Positions 41,944 through 50,654 of a DNA stretch of 64,000 bases are shown piece after piece. The DNA is taken from NCBI GenBank assembly GCA_963800205.1, contig CAWCZQ010000001.1:186001-250000 (forward strand), given 5' to 3'. The notes beneath the pieces were generated by a model. That model was not told the DNA's origin, did not search any database, and saw nothing but the letters and a program-made list of their open reading frames with translations. The first letter of the stretch is position 1. Every line of letters starts with the position of its first letter. This DNA comes from UBA6224 sp963800205. GTDB lineage: Bacteria > Patescibacteriota > Saccharimonadia > Saccharimonadales > UBA4665. Both the position numbers and the translations under genes were made by a program.

Positions 41944-43869
41944 ATGTTTTTCTACGAAGTGTGGGTGCGCAGTCACCGCTATCGCAATGAAGGAGCACTG
42001 ACCTACGCCTCCGATGCCCAACTTCCGATTGGTCAGATTGTTAGTGTGCCGCTGCAGCAAGCATCTGTCATGGCAGTTGTGGTTAAGCAAGTAGCCAAGC
42101 CGACGTTTGCCTGCAAATCTATCATCTCCATAACGCCGTTGCCTCCAATACCCACCCAAAGTCTCAATCTCATGCGATGGCTGCAGGCCTACTATCCTTC
42201 GCCCATCGGACCCCTTATGCAGCTTCTACTGCCGGCGGCTTTTCCTAAAAGCCATGATGCAGGCAGCCCGGCAGCAATTCACCCCACAACTATCGAGCTC
42301 AACGATCAGCAACGGGAGGCAGTCAATGTCATGCAAGCCCCAGGCACCTATCTCCTTCACGGCCGTACCGGCAGCGGCAAAACACGTGTGTACGCAGCAC
42401 TCGCCAAACAGACTCTCGAAAAAAAACTATCTGCCCTAGTTCTCTGCCCTGAAATTAGCCTGACCCCGCAGTTATCCCAAAATCTACAAGATTTGCTGGG
42501 TGTGCACGTTCTGACGATCCACTCCAAACTTACTCAGAAAGAGCGTAGCCAAGTATGGACGACTGTGTTGCAATCCACCACCCCTGTCGTCGTCGTAGGG
42601 CCTCGATCTGCCCTTTTTCTCCCCTTTAGGTCACTAGGTGTCATTGTTATCGATGAAGCTCACGAGCCGGCTTACAAACAAGAACAGCAGCCCTACTACT
42701 ATACCCCGCGCGTGGCGGCGCAACTCGCCAGGCAACACAACGCTGTCCTCGTGCAAGGCTCGGCAACACCGATGGTGGGCGAATATTATATGGCTCAAGA
42801 AAAATCTCGTCCTATCATAATGATTGATACGCTGGCGGCTGGACATACTACTTCAGTGAACAGAACAATAGTGGATTTAAAGGATCGCCCGATGTTTAGC
42901 CGTTCCAGTTATTTATCGACACCTCTTATCGCCGCCATAGAAACAGCGATGGCCAGTGGCGAACAAAGCTTACTGTATCTCAACCGCCGGGGGACAGCCC
43001 GTATAGCTCTGTGCCGCGACTGTGGCTGGCAGGCTACCTGCCCCCACTGCGATCTTCCCATCGCCTACCACGGTGACTCCCATCAGCTGCGCTGTCACAC
43101 CTGCGGGTATCATGCTTCGACACCGAGTTTTTGCCCGGTCTGTCGAAATGCCGAAATTATCTTTAAAACCGCAGGTACGAAGGCCATCCTTACAGAGGCC
43201 CAACGACTCTTCCCCGAGGCAAGAATCATGCGTTTTGATACAGACAATACAAAAGCGGAACGGCTTGAGCAGCATTATCAATCAGTAAAAGACGGCGAGG
43301 TTGACATACTGGTAGGTACTCAAATGCTGGCAAAAGGATTGGATCTACCCCGTTTATCTACCCTTGGTATTATCCTTGCCGACAGTAGTTTAGCCATTCC
43401 TGACTTTACGGCCCAAGAACGAACGTACCAGCTCATCCAACAAGTAATGGGCAGGGTCGGTAGAGGCCACACCACTACAGCGCATGCCGTCATACAGACA
43501 TATAACCCGGCCAACGAAACCCTTCTCGCTGCCCTGAGCGACGATTGGGACGCCTTCTATCAAAACGAGATACGAGAGCGGCGTCAATTTCTATTTCCGC
43601 CCTTTTGTCACCTCCTGAAGCTCTCCTGTCGTCGGGCCACGACAAAAAGTGCCGAAAAAGCGGCCCTTGCCCTTGCCGACCAGCTTCAAGCGGACTATCC
43701 GAGTGTAACAATCGACGGTCCGACGCCGGCATTTCACGAAAAAGCGGCCGGCAAATATGAATGGCAGCTGACCATCAAGAGCAATCAGCGGTCTGTATTG
43801 CTCGCCATAATCAAAAAAATACCGAAAAGTGGCTGGTACTACGACATCGACCCTATTAATCTTCTCTAG
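41944..43869 (+). CDS. priA: Primosomal replication restart helicase PriA
   Basis: PriA reloads the replisome at stalled forks. The 641-residue protein has the N-terminal 3'-DNA-binding domain (FFYEVWVRSHRYRNEG), Walker A GRTGSGKT (140-147), DEAH box (237-240) followed by the aromatic-rich loop KQEQQPYYY, the zinc-binding Cys cluster (CRDCGW, CPHCDLP, CHTCGYH, CPVC) and helicase motifs GTQMLAKGLDLPRL and QVMGRVGRG. It is somewhat shorter than the E. coli enzyme. No Shine-Dalgarno; a TATACT ends seven bases before the ATG. Confidence 0.97.
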   Translation: MFFYEVWVRSHRYRNEGALTYASDAQLPIGQIVSVPLQQASVMAVVVKQVAKPTFACKSIISITPLPPIPTQSLNLMRWLQAYYPSPIGPLMQLLLPAAFPKSHDAGSPAAIHPTTIELNDQQREAVNVMQAPGTYLLHGRTGSGKTRVYAALAKQTLEKKLSALVLCPEISLTPQLSQNLQDLLGVHVLTIHSKLTQKERSQVWTTVLQSTTPVVVVGPRSALFLPFRSLGVIVIDEAHEPAYKQEQQPYYYTPRVAAQLARQHNAVLVQGSATPMVGEYYMAQEKSRPIIMIDTLAAGHTTSVNRTIVDLKDRPMFSRSSYLSTPLIAAIETAMASGEQSLLYLNRRGTARIALCRDCGWQATCPHCDLPIAYHGDSHQLRCHTCGYHASTPSFCPVCRNAEIIFKTAGTKAILTEAQRLFPEARIMRFDTDNTKAERLEQHYQSVKDGEVDILVGTQMLAKGLDLPRLSTLGIILADSSLAIPDFTAQERTYQLIQQVMGRVGRGHTTTAHAVIQTYNPANETLLAALSDDWDAFYQNEIRERRQFLFPPFCHLLKLSCRRATTKSAEKAALALADQLQADYPSVTIDGPTPAFHEKAAGKYEWQLTIKSNQRSVLLAIIKKIPKSGWYYDIDPINLL

Positions 43870-43897
43870 CTGAGTGGTCCGACTGCCCTAATTACGG

Positions 43898-43903
43898 TAT
43901 ACT
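43898..43903 (+). promoter_or_regulatory. -10 element of def (leaderless type)
   Basis: TATACT lies eight bases before the def ATG, so transcription should start at or next to the A of the ATG. The -35 is poor. No Shine-Dalgarno exists in the intervening bases. Confidence 0.6.
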
Positions 43904-43911
43904 GACCCCTA

Positions 43912-44487
43912 ATGAACAAAGAAGATATTATCACCCTACCCCACCCTTCGCTACGTACAAAATCGAAACGTGTCGGTCTTATTACCGACGAAGTCCGCCA
44001 TATTGTCGACGGTATGCAGGAAGCTACCCTCGACTGGGAAGCGAGCCGCGCGCATGAAGTTGGCGTAGCCCTCGCCGCCGTCCAGGTGAACCAATTATTC
44101 AAAATTGTCGTGGTGCGCAACAACTACGACGACAAAAATAACCACGACTTCACCGTCTTTATTAATCCAGAAGTCGTTAAATACGAAGGAGAAGTTGTCG
44201 AAGACTACGAAGGTTGTTTGAGCATCAAAGACGTCTACGGAAAAGTACCCCGCTATAATCGCGTCCGGGTTAAAGCCCTCAATTTAGAAGGTAAAACGTT
44301 CCGTGTAACGGCCGAGGGTTTTTTGGCTCGGATATTGCAGCACGAAATCGACCACACCAACGGCGTCGTCTTTATCGACCATATCAAAGACGATCCCCAG
44401 GCCTTCTATCGACTACAAGCGAATGGGGAAATCGCCAGTATCGATTACGTCACCGAAGTAGAACATAACCAAGACCTATGGGACTAG
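43912..44487 (+). CDS. def: Peptide deformylase
   Basis: The enzyme removes the N-formyl group of new proteins. The 191-residue sequence has motif I GVALAAVQ (51-58, usual GxGLAAxQ, so the second Gly is Ala), motif II EGCLSI (100-105) with the metal Cys, and motif III QHEIDHTNG (143-151) with the HExxH metal site. It overlaps fmt, which adds the formyl group; map is on the other strand nearby. Confidence 0.96.
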   Translation: MNKEDIITLPHPSLRTKSKRVGLITDEVRHIVDGMQEATLDWEASRAHEVGVALAAVQVNQLFKIVVVRNNYDDKNNHDFTVFINPEVVKYEGEVVEDYEGCLSIKDVYGKVPRYNRVRVKALNLEGKTFRVTAEGFLARILQHEIDHTNGVVFIDHIKDDPQAFYRLQANGEIASIDYVTEVEHNQDLWD

Positions 44488-45425
44488 ACAACATGGCTCA
44501 GCCGCGCTCGACGACACGACCATCCATTGTTTTCTTCGGGAGCGGACCGTTGGCGCTTGAAAGTCTGCGGGCCATGTCCCAGGAATTCTCTGTCGAAGCA
44601 GTCATTACTAAACCTCGCCCCGAACACCACCGCGGCCCTGTACCCGTACTCGAGTACTGTGCACGGCATAGCTTGCCTCACTACACCCCTCGAACCAAAG
44701 GAGAGCTTACTGCTTTGTTTACTTCGGTAAAATTCGATAGCTCTGTCGGGGTGGTTATAGACTATGGGATTATTATCGCCAAAGAAGTTATAGAGTACTT
44801 TCCCTTCGGGATAGTAAACAGTCATTTTAGCCTGTTGCCGGAGTGGCGTGGTGCCGACCCGATAACGTTTGCCATTCTCTCGGGCCAAGATCAGACTGGT
44901 GTCAGTCTCATGCTCATCGACGAAAAGATGGATGAAGGACCACTACTTGCCCAGTCAGCCATTTCACTCTCCAGCGACATCACCACTCCTCGGCTTACTG
45001 AACAGCTAATAGAGCTAAGCAATGCTATGCTCGTGGAGATTCTCCCTGCCTACCTAGCCGGCGAGATAGATCCGGCTCCTCAAAACAACACCATTGCCGC
45101 AAGTGATACACCAAGTTATTCCCGCAAACTAACCAAAGCTGATAGTATCATTGACTGGTCAAAGCCAGCCACGGAGCTAGAACGAGAAATTCGAGCATTT
45201 ACAGAGTGGCCAAAGAGCAAAACCATTCTCGCCGGCAAAGAAATTGTCATCACAAAAGCTCATGTCGTGCTGGGCGACGGAAAAGCCGGTAGCTATCTCG
45301 TCGAAAATAAGCAACTTATCATGTACTGTGGTACGGATGCTCTTTCGATTGATACATTAAAACCGTCCGGCAAGGCAACCATGCCAATTGACGCCTTCTT
45401 GGCTGGTTACGGTTCACTGCTCTAA
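44478..45425 (+). CDS. fmt: Methionyl-tRNA formyltransferase
   Basis: The enzyme formylates initiator Met-tRNA. The Rossmann part holds VNSHFSLLPEWRGADP, where Asn and His correspond to the catalytic N and H, and MDEGPLL carries the catalytic Asp. A C-terminal OB-type domain follows (ELEREIRAFTEWPKSKT). Length 315, normal. Two starts are possible: ATG at 44478, overlapping def by ten bases, or ATG at 44493; the first is in the def stop region and fits coupling. Confidence 0.95.
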   Translation: MGLDNMAQPRSTTRPSIVFFGSGPLALESLRAMSQEFSVEAVITKPRPEHHRGPVPVLEYCARHSLPHYTPRTKGELTALFTSVKFDSSVGVVIDYGIIIAKEVIEYFPFGIVNSHFSLLPEWRGADPITFAILSGQDQTGVSLMLIDEKMDEGPLLAQSAISLSSDITTPRLTEQLIELSNAMLVEILPAYLAGEIDPAPQNNTIAASDTPSYSRKLTKADSIIDWSKPATELEREIRAFTEWPKSKTILAGKEIVITKAHVVLGDGKAGSYLVENKQLIMYCGTDALSIDTLKPSGKATMPIDAFLAGYGSLL

Positions 45426-45434
45426 GCTACATCA

Positions 45435-45812
45435 CTAATAGCTGTCGTCGGATGGAGGAGGGGTTGCTTCTTGAGCCGCCTCTTGGCTCGCGGCTAAAAT
45501 CTGTGGTGCAGATTGGGCGATTTCTGCTTTTAGTTTTTCGAACTCTTCCGCCACAATTGCTTTGTAATTCGGGAAGTTAGTTTCGAGCCAGCGAAAGGCG
45601 CCAGCATCGTCTTTGGCGTTATAAAATGTCTCAAATTCGTCTAGTTGTTCGTTGGTCATTTGGTCGGCAAGTCGCATACCTACTCTCATCTCGAGCGTCT
45701 CGTAAATATGCTTCAAAAATCCGCTCTTTTCCTGGGCAGGCAATGACTGGAGACCGAGTTCTGTCAGTAGATTATTGTCGATGCGTAGTGAGCTCTTCTG
45801 TGTATCATCCAT
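45435..45812 (-). CDS. DUF5663 family protein
   Basis: The 125-residue, acidic, helical protein contains LGLQSLPAQEKSGFLKHIYE and a following amphipathic stretch (RVGMRLADQMTNEQLDEFE), the pattern I associate with DUF5663, common in Patescibacteria. The C-terminus is low-complexity (AAQEATPPPSDDSY). No catalytic residues or membrane segments are apparent. It follows infB by 15 bases on the same strand, so it is likely co-transcribed with rpsA and infB. Function unknown. Confidence 0.75.
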   Translation of the reverse strand: MDDTQKSSLRIDNNLLTELGLQSLPAQEKSGFLKHIYETLEMRVGMRLADQMTNEQLDEFETFYNAKDDAGAFRWLETNFPNYKAIVAEEFEKLKAEIAQSAPQILAASQEAAQEATPPPSDDSY

Positions 45813-45827
45813 AGCAGTATTGTACCA

Positions 45828-47594
45828 CTAGAGCTCCCGTGTGACGGTCTCGCGCTGGAATAGCTCTAGTCTATCACCTTCCTGTAAATCTATTTTTTGA
45901 TCTGATTTAAAGCTGAGTCCGCACATTTCACCTTCGTTGACTTCTTTGGTTTCTTGGGGGCCACGCTTTAACATTGTCACCTCAACCTCTGCTAGCTCAT
46001 CATTTCCACGGAAAATTCGCGCAAAGGAAGGTACTCGCAGCACCCCTTTTGTTACTTCTCCACCGCAAATAACTTCTGTTTTCGTCGTCTTAAAGACACC
46101 ACGAACTAATAAGCGTCCCAAGCCTGTTTCTACGACCTCTGGAAGCAATCGAGCGCTGAGCTCATTGCGAACATCATCAATTAGCTCATAAATAACTTTG
46201 TACAGCCGAATACTAATCTTATCGCGGCTGGCAGCTTGTCGAATACTGCTTGGTATCGCCACATTAAATCCGTAAATCACCGCATCACTGGTTTGCGCCA
46301 AATGAAGATCATTTTCGTTAACCGGACCGATACCAGCGCTGACTACCTGGGTTGACACTTCGTTGGTATCGAGAGCTTTCAAGCTGTTAATAACCGATGT
46401 TAGCGAACCCTGCACGTCGGCTTTGACGATGACGTTGAACATTTGTACTTCATTGTTTCGGTTAATCATACGGATCAGTTCACTGCCCGACAAGTTTTGA
46501 CGTCCGCCGCCGGCTTGTGCTTGCTCACTGTACTTCTCGGCATCTGCACGAGCTACCTTTTCGTTGGCTACCACATAAAACTCGTGGCCAAACTCAGGAA
46601 GTTGTTTAAAACCCGTCATAACGACTGGCGTAGAAGGCATTGCACTCTTGAGTGCTTTCGCATCGGTTGTTTCGAGATTTCGAAGCTTGGCGTAGGCACC
46701 TCCAGCGACGACAAAATCGCCTGGCTTCAGCGTACCGGACTCAACGAGCCCATGCGCAACTGGTCCACGCCCCTGTTCGACATGCGCCTCAATAATCAAC
46801 CCGCGAGCCGGTTCATTCACTTCAGCTCTCAAGTCATCGATATCAGCACTCAGTAAAACCATGTCGAGTAACTCGGATACTCCTTGGCCAGTAGTAGCCG
46901 ATACACCAACAGCCACCGTATCGCCTCCCCACTCTTCAACCATAAGGTCCTGCTCGGCCATCTGTTGCTTGAGGCGGTTAAGGTCGGCGCCTTCTTTATC
47001 AATCTTGTTCATGGCGACAATTATTTTGACACCAGCCTGGCGCGCATAGCGGATAGCCTCGATGGTTTGTGGCTTGATGCCATCATCGGCAGCAATCACA
47101 ATAATCGCAATGTCAGTCAGCAGCGCACCATGTTCCCTGATAGCCGCAAAGGCTTCATGCCCCGGAGTATCCAAAAAAGTAATAGCGCGACCTTTGTGCG
47201 TCACCTGATAGGCAGAGATATGCTGGGTTATCCCCCCTGCTTCTCCTTTGGCTACATGGGCCTCTCGGATAGCGTCAAGCAAAGATGTTTTACCGTGATC
47301 GACATGACCCATCACCGCCACCACCGGTGGCCGACTTTCAGCCGTTTTGCTAACCACAGCTTTGCGGCGTTCATGATTAGAAACAGCCTGTGGTTTTTCG
47401 GCACGCACCAGTTCCACATCTAGACCGAGCTCCGATACAATAATCTCTGCTGTATCGAAGTCGATCTTTTCGTTGACCGTCGCCATAACACCGTTCTTCA
47501 TAAGTTCGCCGATGAGTCGAGTCACGGGCAGCATTAACTTATCAGCCAGGGTGCCTACGGTAATCATGTCTTCTATCTGAATGGTAGTTGCCAT
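45828..47594 (-). CDS. infB: Translation initiation factor IF-2
   Basis: This GTPase brings fMet-tRNA to the ribosome. The 588-residue protein lacks the long N-terminal extension of E. coli IF-2. It starts with a short IF2N domain (TVGTLADKLMLPVTRLIGEL), then the G domain: G1 GHVDHGKT (96-103), G3 DTPGH (about 138-142), G4 NKID (about 195-198). Domains II-IV follow. AAAGGAG precedes the ATG. It lies 50 bases after rpsA, probably in the same transcript. Confidence 0.97.
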   Translation of the reverse strand: MATTIQIEDMITVGTLADKLMLPVTRLIGELMKNGVMATVNEKIDFDTAEIIVSELGLDVELVRAEKPQAVSNHERRKAVVSKTAESRPPVVAVMGHVDHGKTSLLDAIREAHVAKGEAGGITQHISAYQVTHKGRAITFLDTPGHEAFAAIREHGALLTDIAIIVIAADDGIKPQTIEAIRYARQAGVKIIVAMNKIDKEGADLNRLKQQMAEQDLMVEEWGGDTVAVGVSATTGQGVSELLDMVLLSADIDDLRAEVNEPARGLIIEAHVEQGRGPVAHGLVESGTLKPGDFVVAGGAYAKLRNLETTDAKALKSAMPSTPVVMTGFKQLPEFGHEFYVVANEKVARADAEKYSEQAQAGGGRQNLSGSELIRMINRNNEVQMFNVIVKADVQGSLTSVINSLKALDTNEVSTQVVSAGIGPVNENDLHLAQTSDAVIYGFNVAIPSSIRQAASRDKISIRLYKVIYELIDDVRNELSARLLPEVVETGLGRLLVRGVFKTTKTEVICGGEVTKGVLRVPSFARIFRGNDELAEVEVTMLKRGPQETKEVNEGEMCGLSFKSDQKIDLQEGDRLELFQRETVTREL

Positions 47595-47644
47595 GTTGGT
47601 AGCACTCCTTTCTGGCCGAACGGGCCGTTACGGTTAGGTGTTCA

Positions 47645-48712
47645 TTATTTTGCGTCTTTGAGACTCAAGGCTATCTTGCGGCCTTCTGAATCTATATCAA
47701 GCACCTTGAATTGCTTCTTTTCGTTGAGCTGGAAGATCTGCTCAGGGTCGACACCGTCGTCGTTACTCATTTCTGAAACGTGGACGAGCGCCTCAACGCT
47801 CGGACTGAGCTGTACGAAGGCACCAAATGGTGTGATACGGGTAATCTTCCCCTCAACCATGTCGCCTTTTTTGAAAGCTTTGACTTCTTTCAGCCATGGA
47901 TCTTCACTCATCTGTTTGAGGCTTAAGCTCAAACGGTCTTTGTCGATAGCGATGATTTTTGCGGTTACCTTATCGCCAACTTTGACGTAATTGCGTGGGT
48001 TGTCGACTCGCTCCCAGGAAATTTCGGAGATATGGATTAGCCCCTCGATACCATCGACATTAACGAAAGCACCAAAGTCTATAACGCCAGTCACGACACC
48101 CTTCACTTCGTCGCCAACTTTGAGTTCTGCAAACCGTGCTTGCATGTCTTCCTTGACGGCTTCCTTTTCTGAGAAGATAAGCTTGTTATCTTTGCGACTG
48201 ATGTCGAGAATGCGTACGCGGAGCGACTTATCGATAAGTGCGTTCAGCTTCTGCAGAATCTCATCCTTGTCGGCACCTGAAACCCGAGGGTAATGACCGG
48301 CTGCCAGCTGTGACACTGGTAAGAAACCGCGGATGCCTTCGAGCTCGACCAGTAGACCACCTCGGTTGGCGTCATAAGGCACAATTTCGACGGTTTTTTG
48401 TTCGTCGAAGTAACCCTGTAGCTCATCCCATCCACGATCCTTGACTGCACGTTTCATACTGAGCAGCGCATAGCCTTCTTCCATTTCTGGATCGATGACA
48501 CTGACCGTGACAGTTTGGCCTTCTTCGAGTTGCTGACCGTGGCCAATTTCGCGTCGCATGACGACACCGACTCCTCGAGCGCCCAGGTCAACCCAGACTT
48601 CGTGTTTCCGAACAGAGCTAACTGTTCCTTCGACCACCGCACCAGCACTTAATTGATCAACTGAGCTTTCGGCTAAGAGATCATCCATTGATATAGTTGT
48701 AGATTTTGACAT
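47645..48712 (-). CDS. rpsA: 30S ribosomal protein S1 (four S1 domains)
   Basis: The protein has four S1 RNA-binding domains in about 355 residues (repeats with GAVVEGTVSS, GGLLVELEGIRGFLP, DEVKGVVTGVIDFGAFV and DMVEGKITRITPFGAFV). It binds mRNA on the 30S subunit; E. coli has six domains. I chose the ATG at 48712 (MSKSTTISMDD) rather than 48721, because AAGGAGG lies nine bases upstream of it but almost touches the first ATG. Confidence 0.93.
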   Translation of the reverse strand: MSKSTTISMDDLLAESSVDQLSAGAVVEGTVSSVRKHEVWVDLGARGVGVVMRREIGHGQQLEEGQTVTVSVIDPEMEEGYALLSMKRAVKDRGWDELQGYFDEQKTVEIVPYDANRGGLLVELEGIRGFLPVSQLAAGHYPRVSGADKDEILQKLNALIDKSLRVRILDISRKDNKLIFSEKEAVKEDMQARFAELKVGDEVKGVVTGVIDFGAFVNVDGIEGLIHISEISWERVDNPRNYVKVGDKVTAKIIAIDKDRLSLSLKQMSEDPWLKEVKAFKKGDMVEGKITRITPFGAFVQLSPSVEALVHVSEMSNDDGVDPEQIFQLNEKKQFKVLDIDSEGRKIALSLKDAK

Positions 48713-48805
48713 GTTTTCCATGCCTCCTTGTAGTGTATTCCGTGCGACTCGACAATACCGTCACTCAACAGCGACAGATAAGTGCCTATCACAACGTTAG
48801 GTGCC

Positions 48806-48834
48806 ATTATACTGGTTTTACATCTGTACGTAAA
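48806..48834 (-). promoter_or_regulatory. rpsA promoter
   Basis: TTTACG (48829-48834), a 17-base spacer and TATAAT (48806-48811) face rpsA and leave a leader of about 85 bases, long for this window and possibly regulatory. Confidence 0.8.
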
Positions 48835-48849
48835 GTGAGCAGAAGGTGG

Positions 48850-48855
48850 TACACT
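48850..48855 (+). promoter_or_regulatory. -10 element of the ROK kinase gene (leaderless type)
   Basis: TACACT ends six bases before the ATG at 48862 and no Shine-Dalgarno stands between. The -35 is unclear. Confidence 0.45.
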
Positions 48856-48861
48856 AAAAGC

Positions 48862-49692
48862 ATGTACTTGGGGGTAGATATTGGCGGATCAAAAACACTT
48901 ATTGCTACCCTTGATCGCCATGGAGTCGTGCAGCAAACAGCCAAATTTGCCACACCTCAGTCGTATGATGACTTCTTAGAAAGTCTCGAGAGCTCGCTTT
49001 CAACTTTTGAGATTCACAAGCTCCAGGCGGCAACCGTTGCCGTCCCCGGCAAACTCGATCGAGAGCATGGCATTGTCTTGGGTTTGGGCAACCTCCCCTG
49101 GAAAAACCAACCTATTCAAGCCGACTGCGAACAAATCATTGGCTGTCCAGTACTCATCGAAAACGATGCCAAACTCGCTGGACTCTCCGAAGCACTGCTG
49201 CATAAAAAGTACGAGACAATACTCTATGTAACCGTCAGTACTGGCATAGGCACAGCCGTGGTACACCGGCAACGGCTTGATAGAGCAATGTGGGATGGTG
49301 AAGGCGGCCACATCATGTTGCCACACAAGGGTAAGCTGGCCACGTGGGAGTCATTCGCCTCCGGCAAAGCTATCTACCAACATTTTGGCAAAAAGGCAGC
49401 CGACATCCCAAAAGAAGACACTAGCACGTGGCATTATGTAGCCCATAATCTGTCGCTCGGCTTATTTGAACACATTGCCATCATAGAACCGGACCTCATT
49501 ATCATCGGCGGCAGTATTGGTACCTACTTTGACCGCTACGGCGACTTACTGAATGCCGAAATCCAACGCTTTGCAACGCCAATGGTCACCACGCCTCTCA
49601 TCGTCGGCGCCGAACGCCCAGAAGAAGCCGTTGTCTATGGCTGCTACGATCTTATAATGCAGGAACTTCCTCATCATGCAGCCACTCACTGA
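48862..49692 (+). CDS. ROK-family sugar kinase
   Basis: The 276-residue protein starts MYLGVDIGGSKTLIATLD, the phosphate-binding motif of ROK kinases. Further motifs are AATVAVPGKLD, LIENDAKLAGLSEALL, TVSTGIGTAVV and GEGGHIMLP. It would phosphorylate a hexose such as glucose, but the substrate cannot be read. The zinc-binding Cys cluster that usually follows the GGH motif is absent (PHKGKLATWESF instead). I reject the longer frame from 48706 because it would read through the rpsA promoter; the ATG at 48862 begins exactly at the family start. The stop overlaps the next gene by 17 bases. Confidence 0.88.
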   Translation: MYLGVDIGGSKTLIATLDRHGVVQQTAKFATPQSYDDFLESLESSLSTFEIHKLQAATVAVPGKLDREHGIVLGLGNLPWKNQPIQADCEQIIGCPVLIENDAKLAGLSEALLHKKYETILYVTVSTGIGTAVVHRQRLDRAMWDGEGGHIMLPHKGKLATWESFASGKAIYQHFGKKAADIPKEDTSTWHYVAHNLSLGLFEHIAIIEPDLIIIGGSIGTYFDRYGDLLNAEIQRFATPMVTTPLIVGAERPEEAVVYGCYDLIMQELPHHAATH

Positions 49693-50134
49693 AACTCTCC
49701 GGCAGCGCTACCCCCACATTACATTTACTGCTGGCCGTAGTTTTTCGTGGTCTCCTCAACGGAAACAAATCAGCTACAATACGACAGCCGAAGACAGTCC
49801 GGCACTGTGGTCTCTCTTGCACGAAACCAGTCACGCCTTACTTGAGCACCACTGTTATACCAATGATTTTCAGCTGGTAGAAATGGAAGTAGCCGCCTGG
49901 GAGCAGGCACGCTTGCTAGCCCAAGAGATTCTCAAGGAAGATATCGACGATAATCATATTCAGGACTGCCTCGATACCTACCGTGACTGGCTCCACAAGC
50001 GCTGTATCTGCCCTTCATGTAACACCAAGAGTATTCAAGAAGACAAGCTTCACTACCGCTGTTTTAATTGTCTCACTCGTTGGCGAGTCACGCCTTCGCG
50101 CTTCTGCCGAGTGTATCGAACGACCATAACCTAA
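49676..50134 (+). CDS. Small HExxH protein with zinc ribbon (ImmA/IrrE-like)
   Basis: The 152-residue protein contains LLHETSHALLEHH (about 46-58), an HExxH zinc site, with Glu residues about 15-20 residues later (EMEVAAWE) as possible third ligand. A zinc ribbon follows near the C-terminus (CPSCNTKS, CFNC). This resembles ImmA/IrrE-like metallopeptidases, but I cannot name the substrate. Its start lies inside the end of the ROK kinase gene, so the two are probably translated together. Confidence 0.65.
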   Translation: MQPLTETLRQRYPHITFTAGRSFSWSPQRKQISYNTTAEDSPALWSLLHETSHALLEHHCYTNDFQLVEMEVAAWEQARLLAQEILKEDIDDNHIQDCLDTYRDWLHKRCICPSCNTKSIQEDKLHYRCFNCLTRWRVTPSRFCRVYRTTIT

Positions 50135-50135
50135 A

Positions 50136-50164
50136 ATCCGCCCGACATTTTCATGCGGGCGGAT
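50136..50164. terminator. Bidirectional hairpin terminator
   Basis: ATCCGCCCG (50136-50144) and CGGGCGGAT (50156-50164) form a 9-bp stem with an 11-base loop. It lies just after the plus-strand HExxH gene and, on the minus strand, ends with TTTTAGG, suiting the KGG gene that reads toward it. Confidence 0.7.
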
Positions 50165-50326
50165 CAGAGAAAGCTTTTGTATGGTTACGCTTGATCGGAG
50201 TAGATATCTTCTGCCAGAGCAAGCGTCTCTCGGCGCAGTCGCGATATTGGCATAACAACATAGTATCGGCTGACCAGCCATACCTCGTGCACCAATCTAC
50301 GTACTATGCGCTTCATACGATGCTCT

Positions 50327-50524
50327 CTAAGCGGTTTTCTTAGCGCGACGCGAGATGCGTCCACCCTTAGCACCAGCTGCGCGAGCTAAGTCGCGGTTGG
50401 CGTAAAAGCCACCAGTGCGTCCGTTTTTTCCACCCATCGCACCGATGCGAGCGTAGAAGTCAGGACCATATTTCTTCTTATTTGTTGCGGCAGCAGCTTT
50501 GCCGCCATTCTGAGTACCAGCCAT
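50327..50524 (-). CDS. Small KGG-motif protein, copy 1
   Basis: The 65-residue, very basic, Gly/Ala-rich protein carries the motif YGPDFYARIGAMGGKNGRTG and AGAKGG, which fits the KGG stress-protein motif family (general stress or DNA-binding small proteins). AGGAGG precedes the ATG. A paralogue lies 130 bases upstream on the same strand. Both are small, basic and probably bind nucleic acid; this is inference. Confidence 0.85.
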   Translation of the reverse strand: MAGTQNGGKAAAATNKKKYGPDFYARIGAMGGKNGRTGGFYANRDLARAAGAKGGRISRRAKKTA

Positions 50525-50554
50525 AGTTGACCTCCTGTTAATTGTCTCTCCGAA

Positions 50555-50588
50555 AGAAAAAAGGGCCTACCCTGAATGGGTAAACCCT
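50555..50588 (-). terminator. Intrinsic terminator between the two KGG genes
   Basis: AGGGTTTACCC pairs with GGGTAGGCCCT (11 bp with two G-U pairs, 5-base loop), followed by TTTTTTC on the minus strand. It lies after copy 2 and before copy 1, so copy 1 needs its own promoter or read-through. Confidence 0.85.
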
Positions 50589-50654
50589 CTGTTTCTTTCG
50601 AAACTATAAGCATATTAACATGCTTTTGGTTTTAGGTCAACTATAGTATGTACA

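Noticed and set aside
48706..48861. N-terminal extension of the ROK kinase from 48706
   Set aside because: The extension would run through the rpsA promoter and has no family similarity; GVDIGGSK belongs at the very start of the protein.
50185..50373. Small minus-strand frame overlapping KGG copy 1
   Set aside because: It is out of frame with the KGG gene, has no ribosome binding site and no recognisable sequence.
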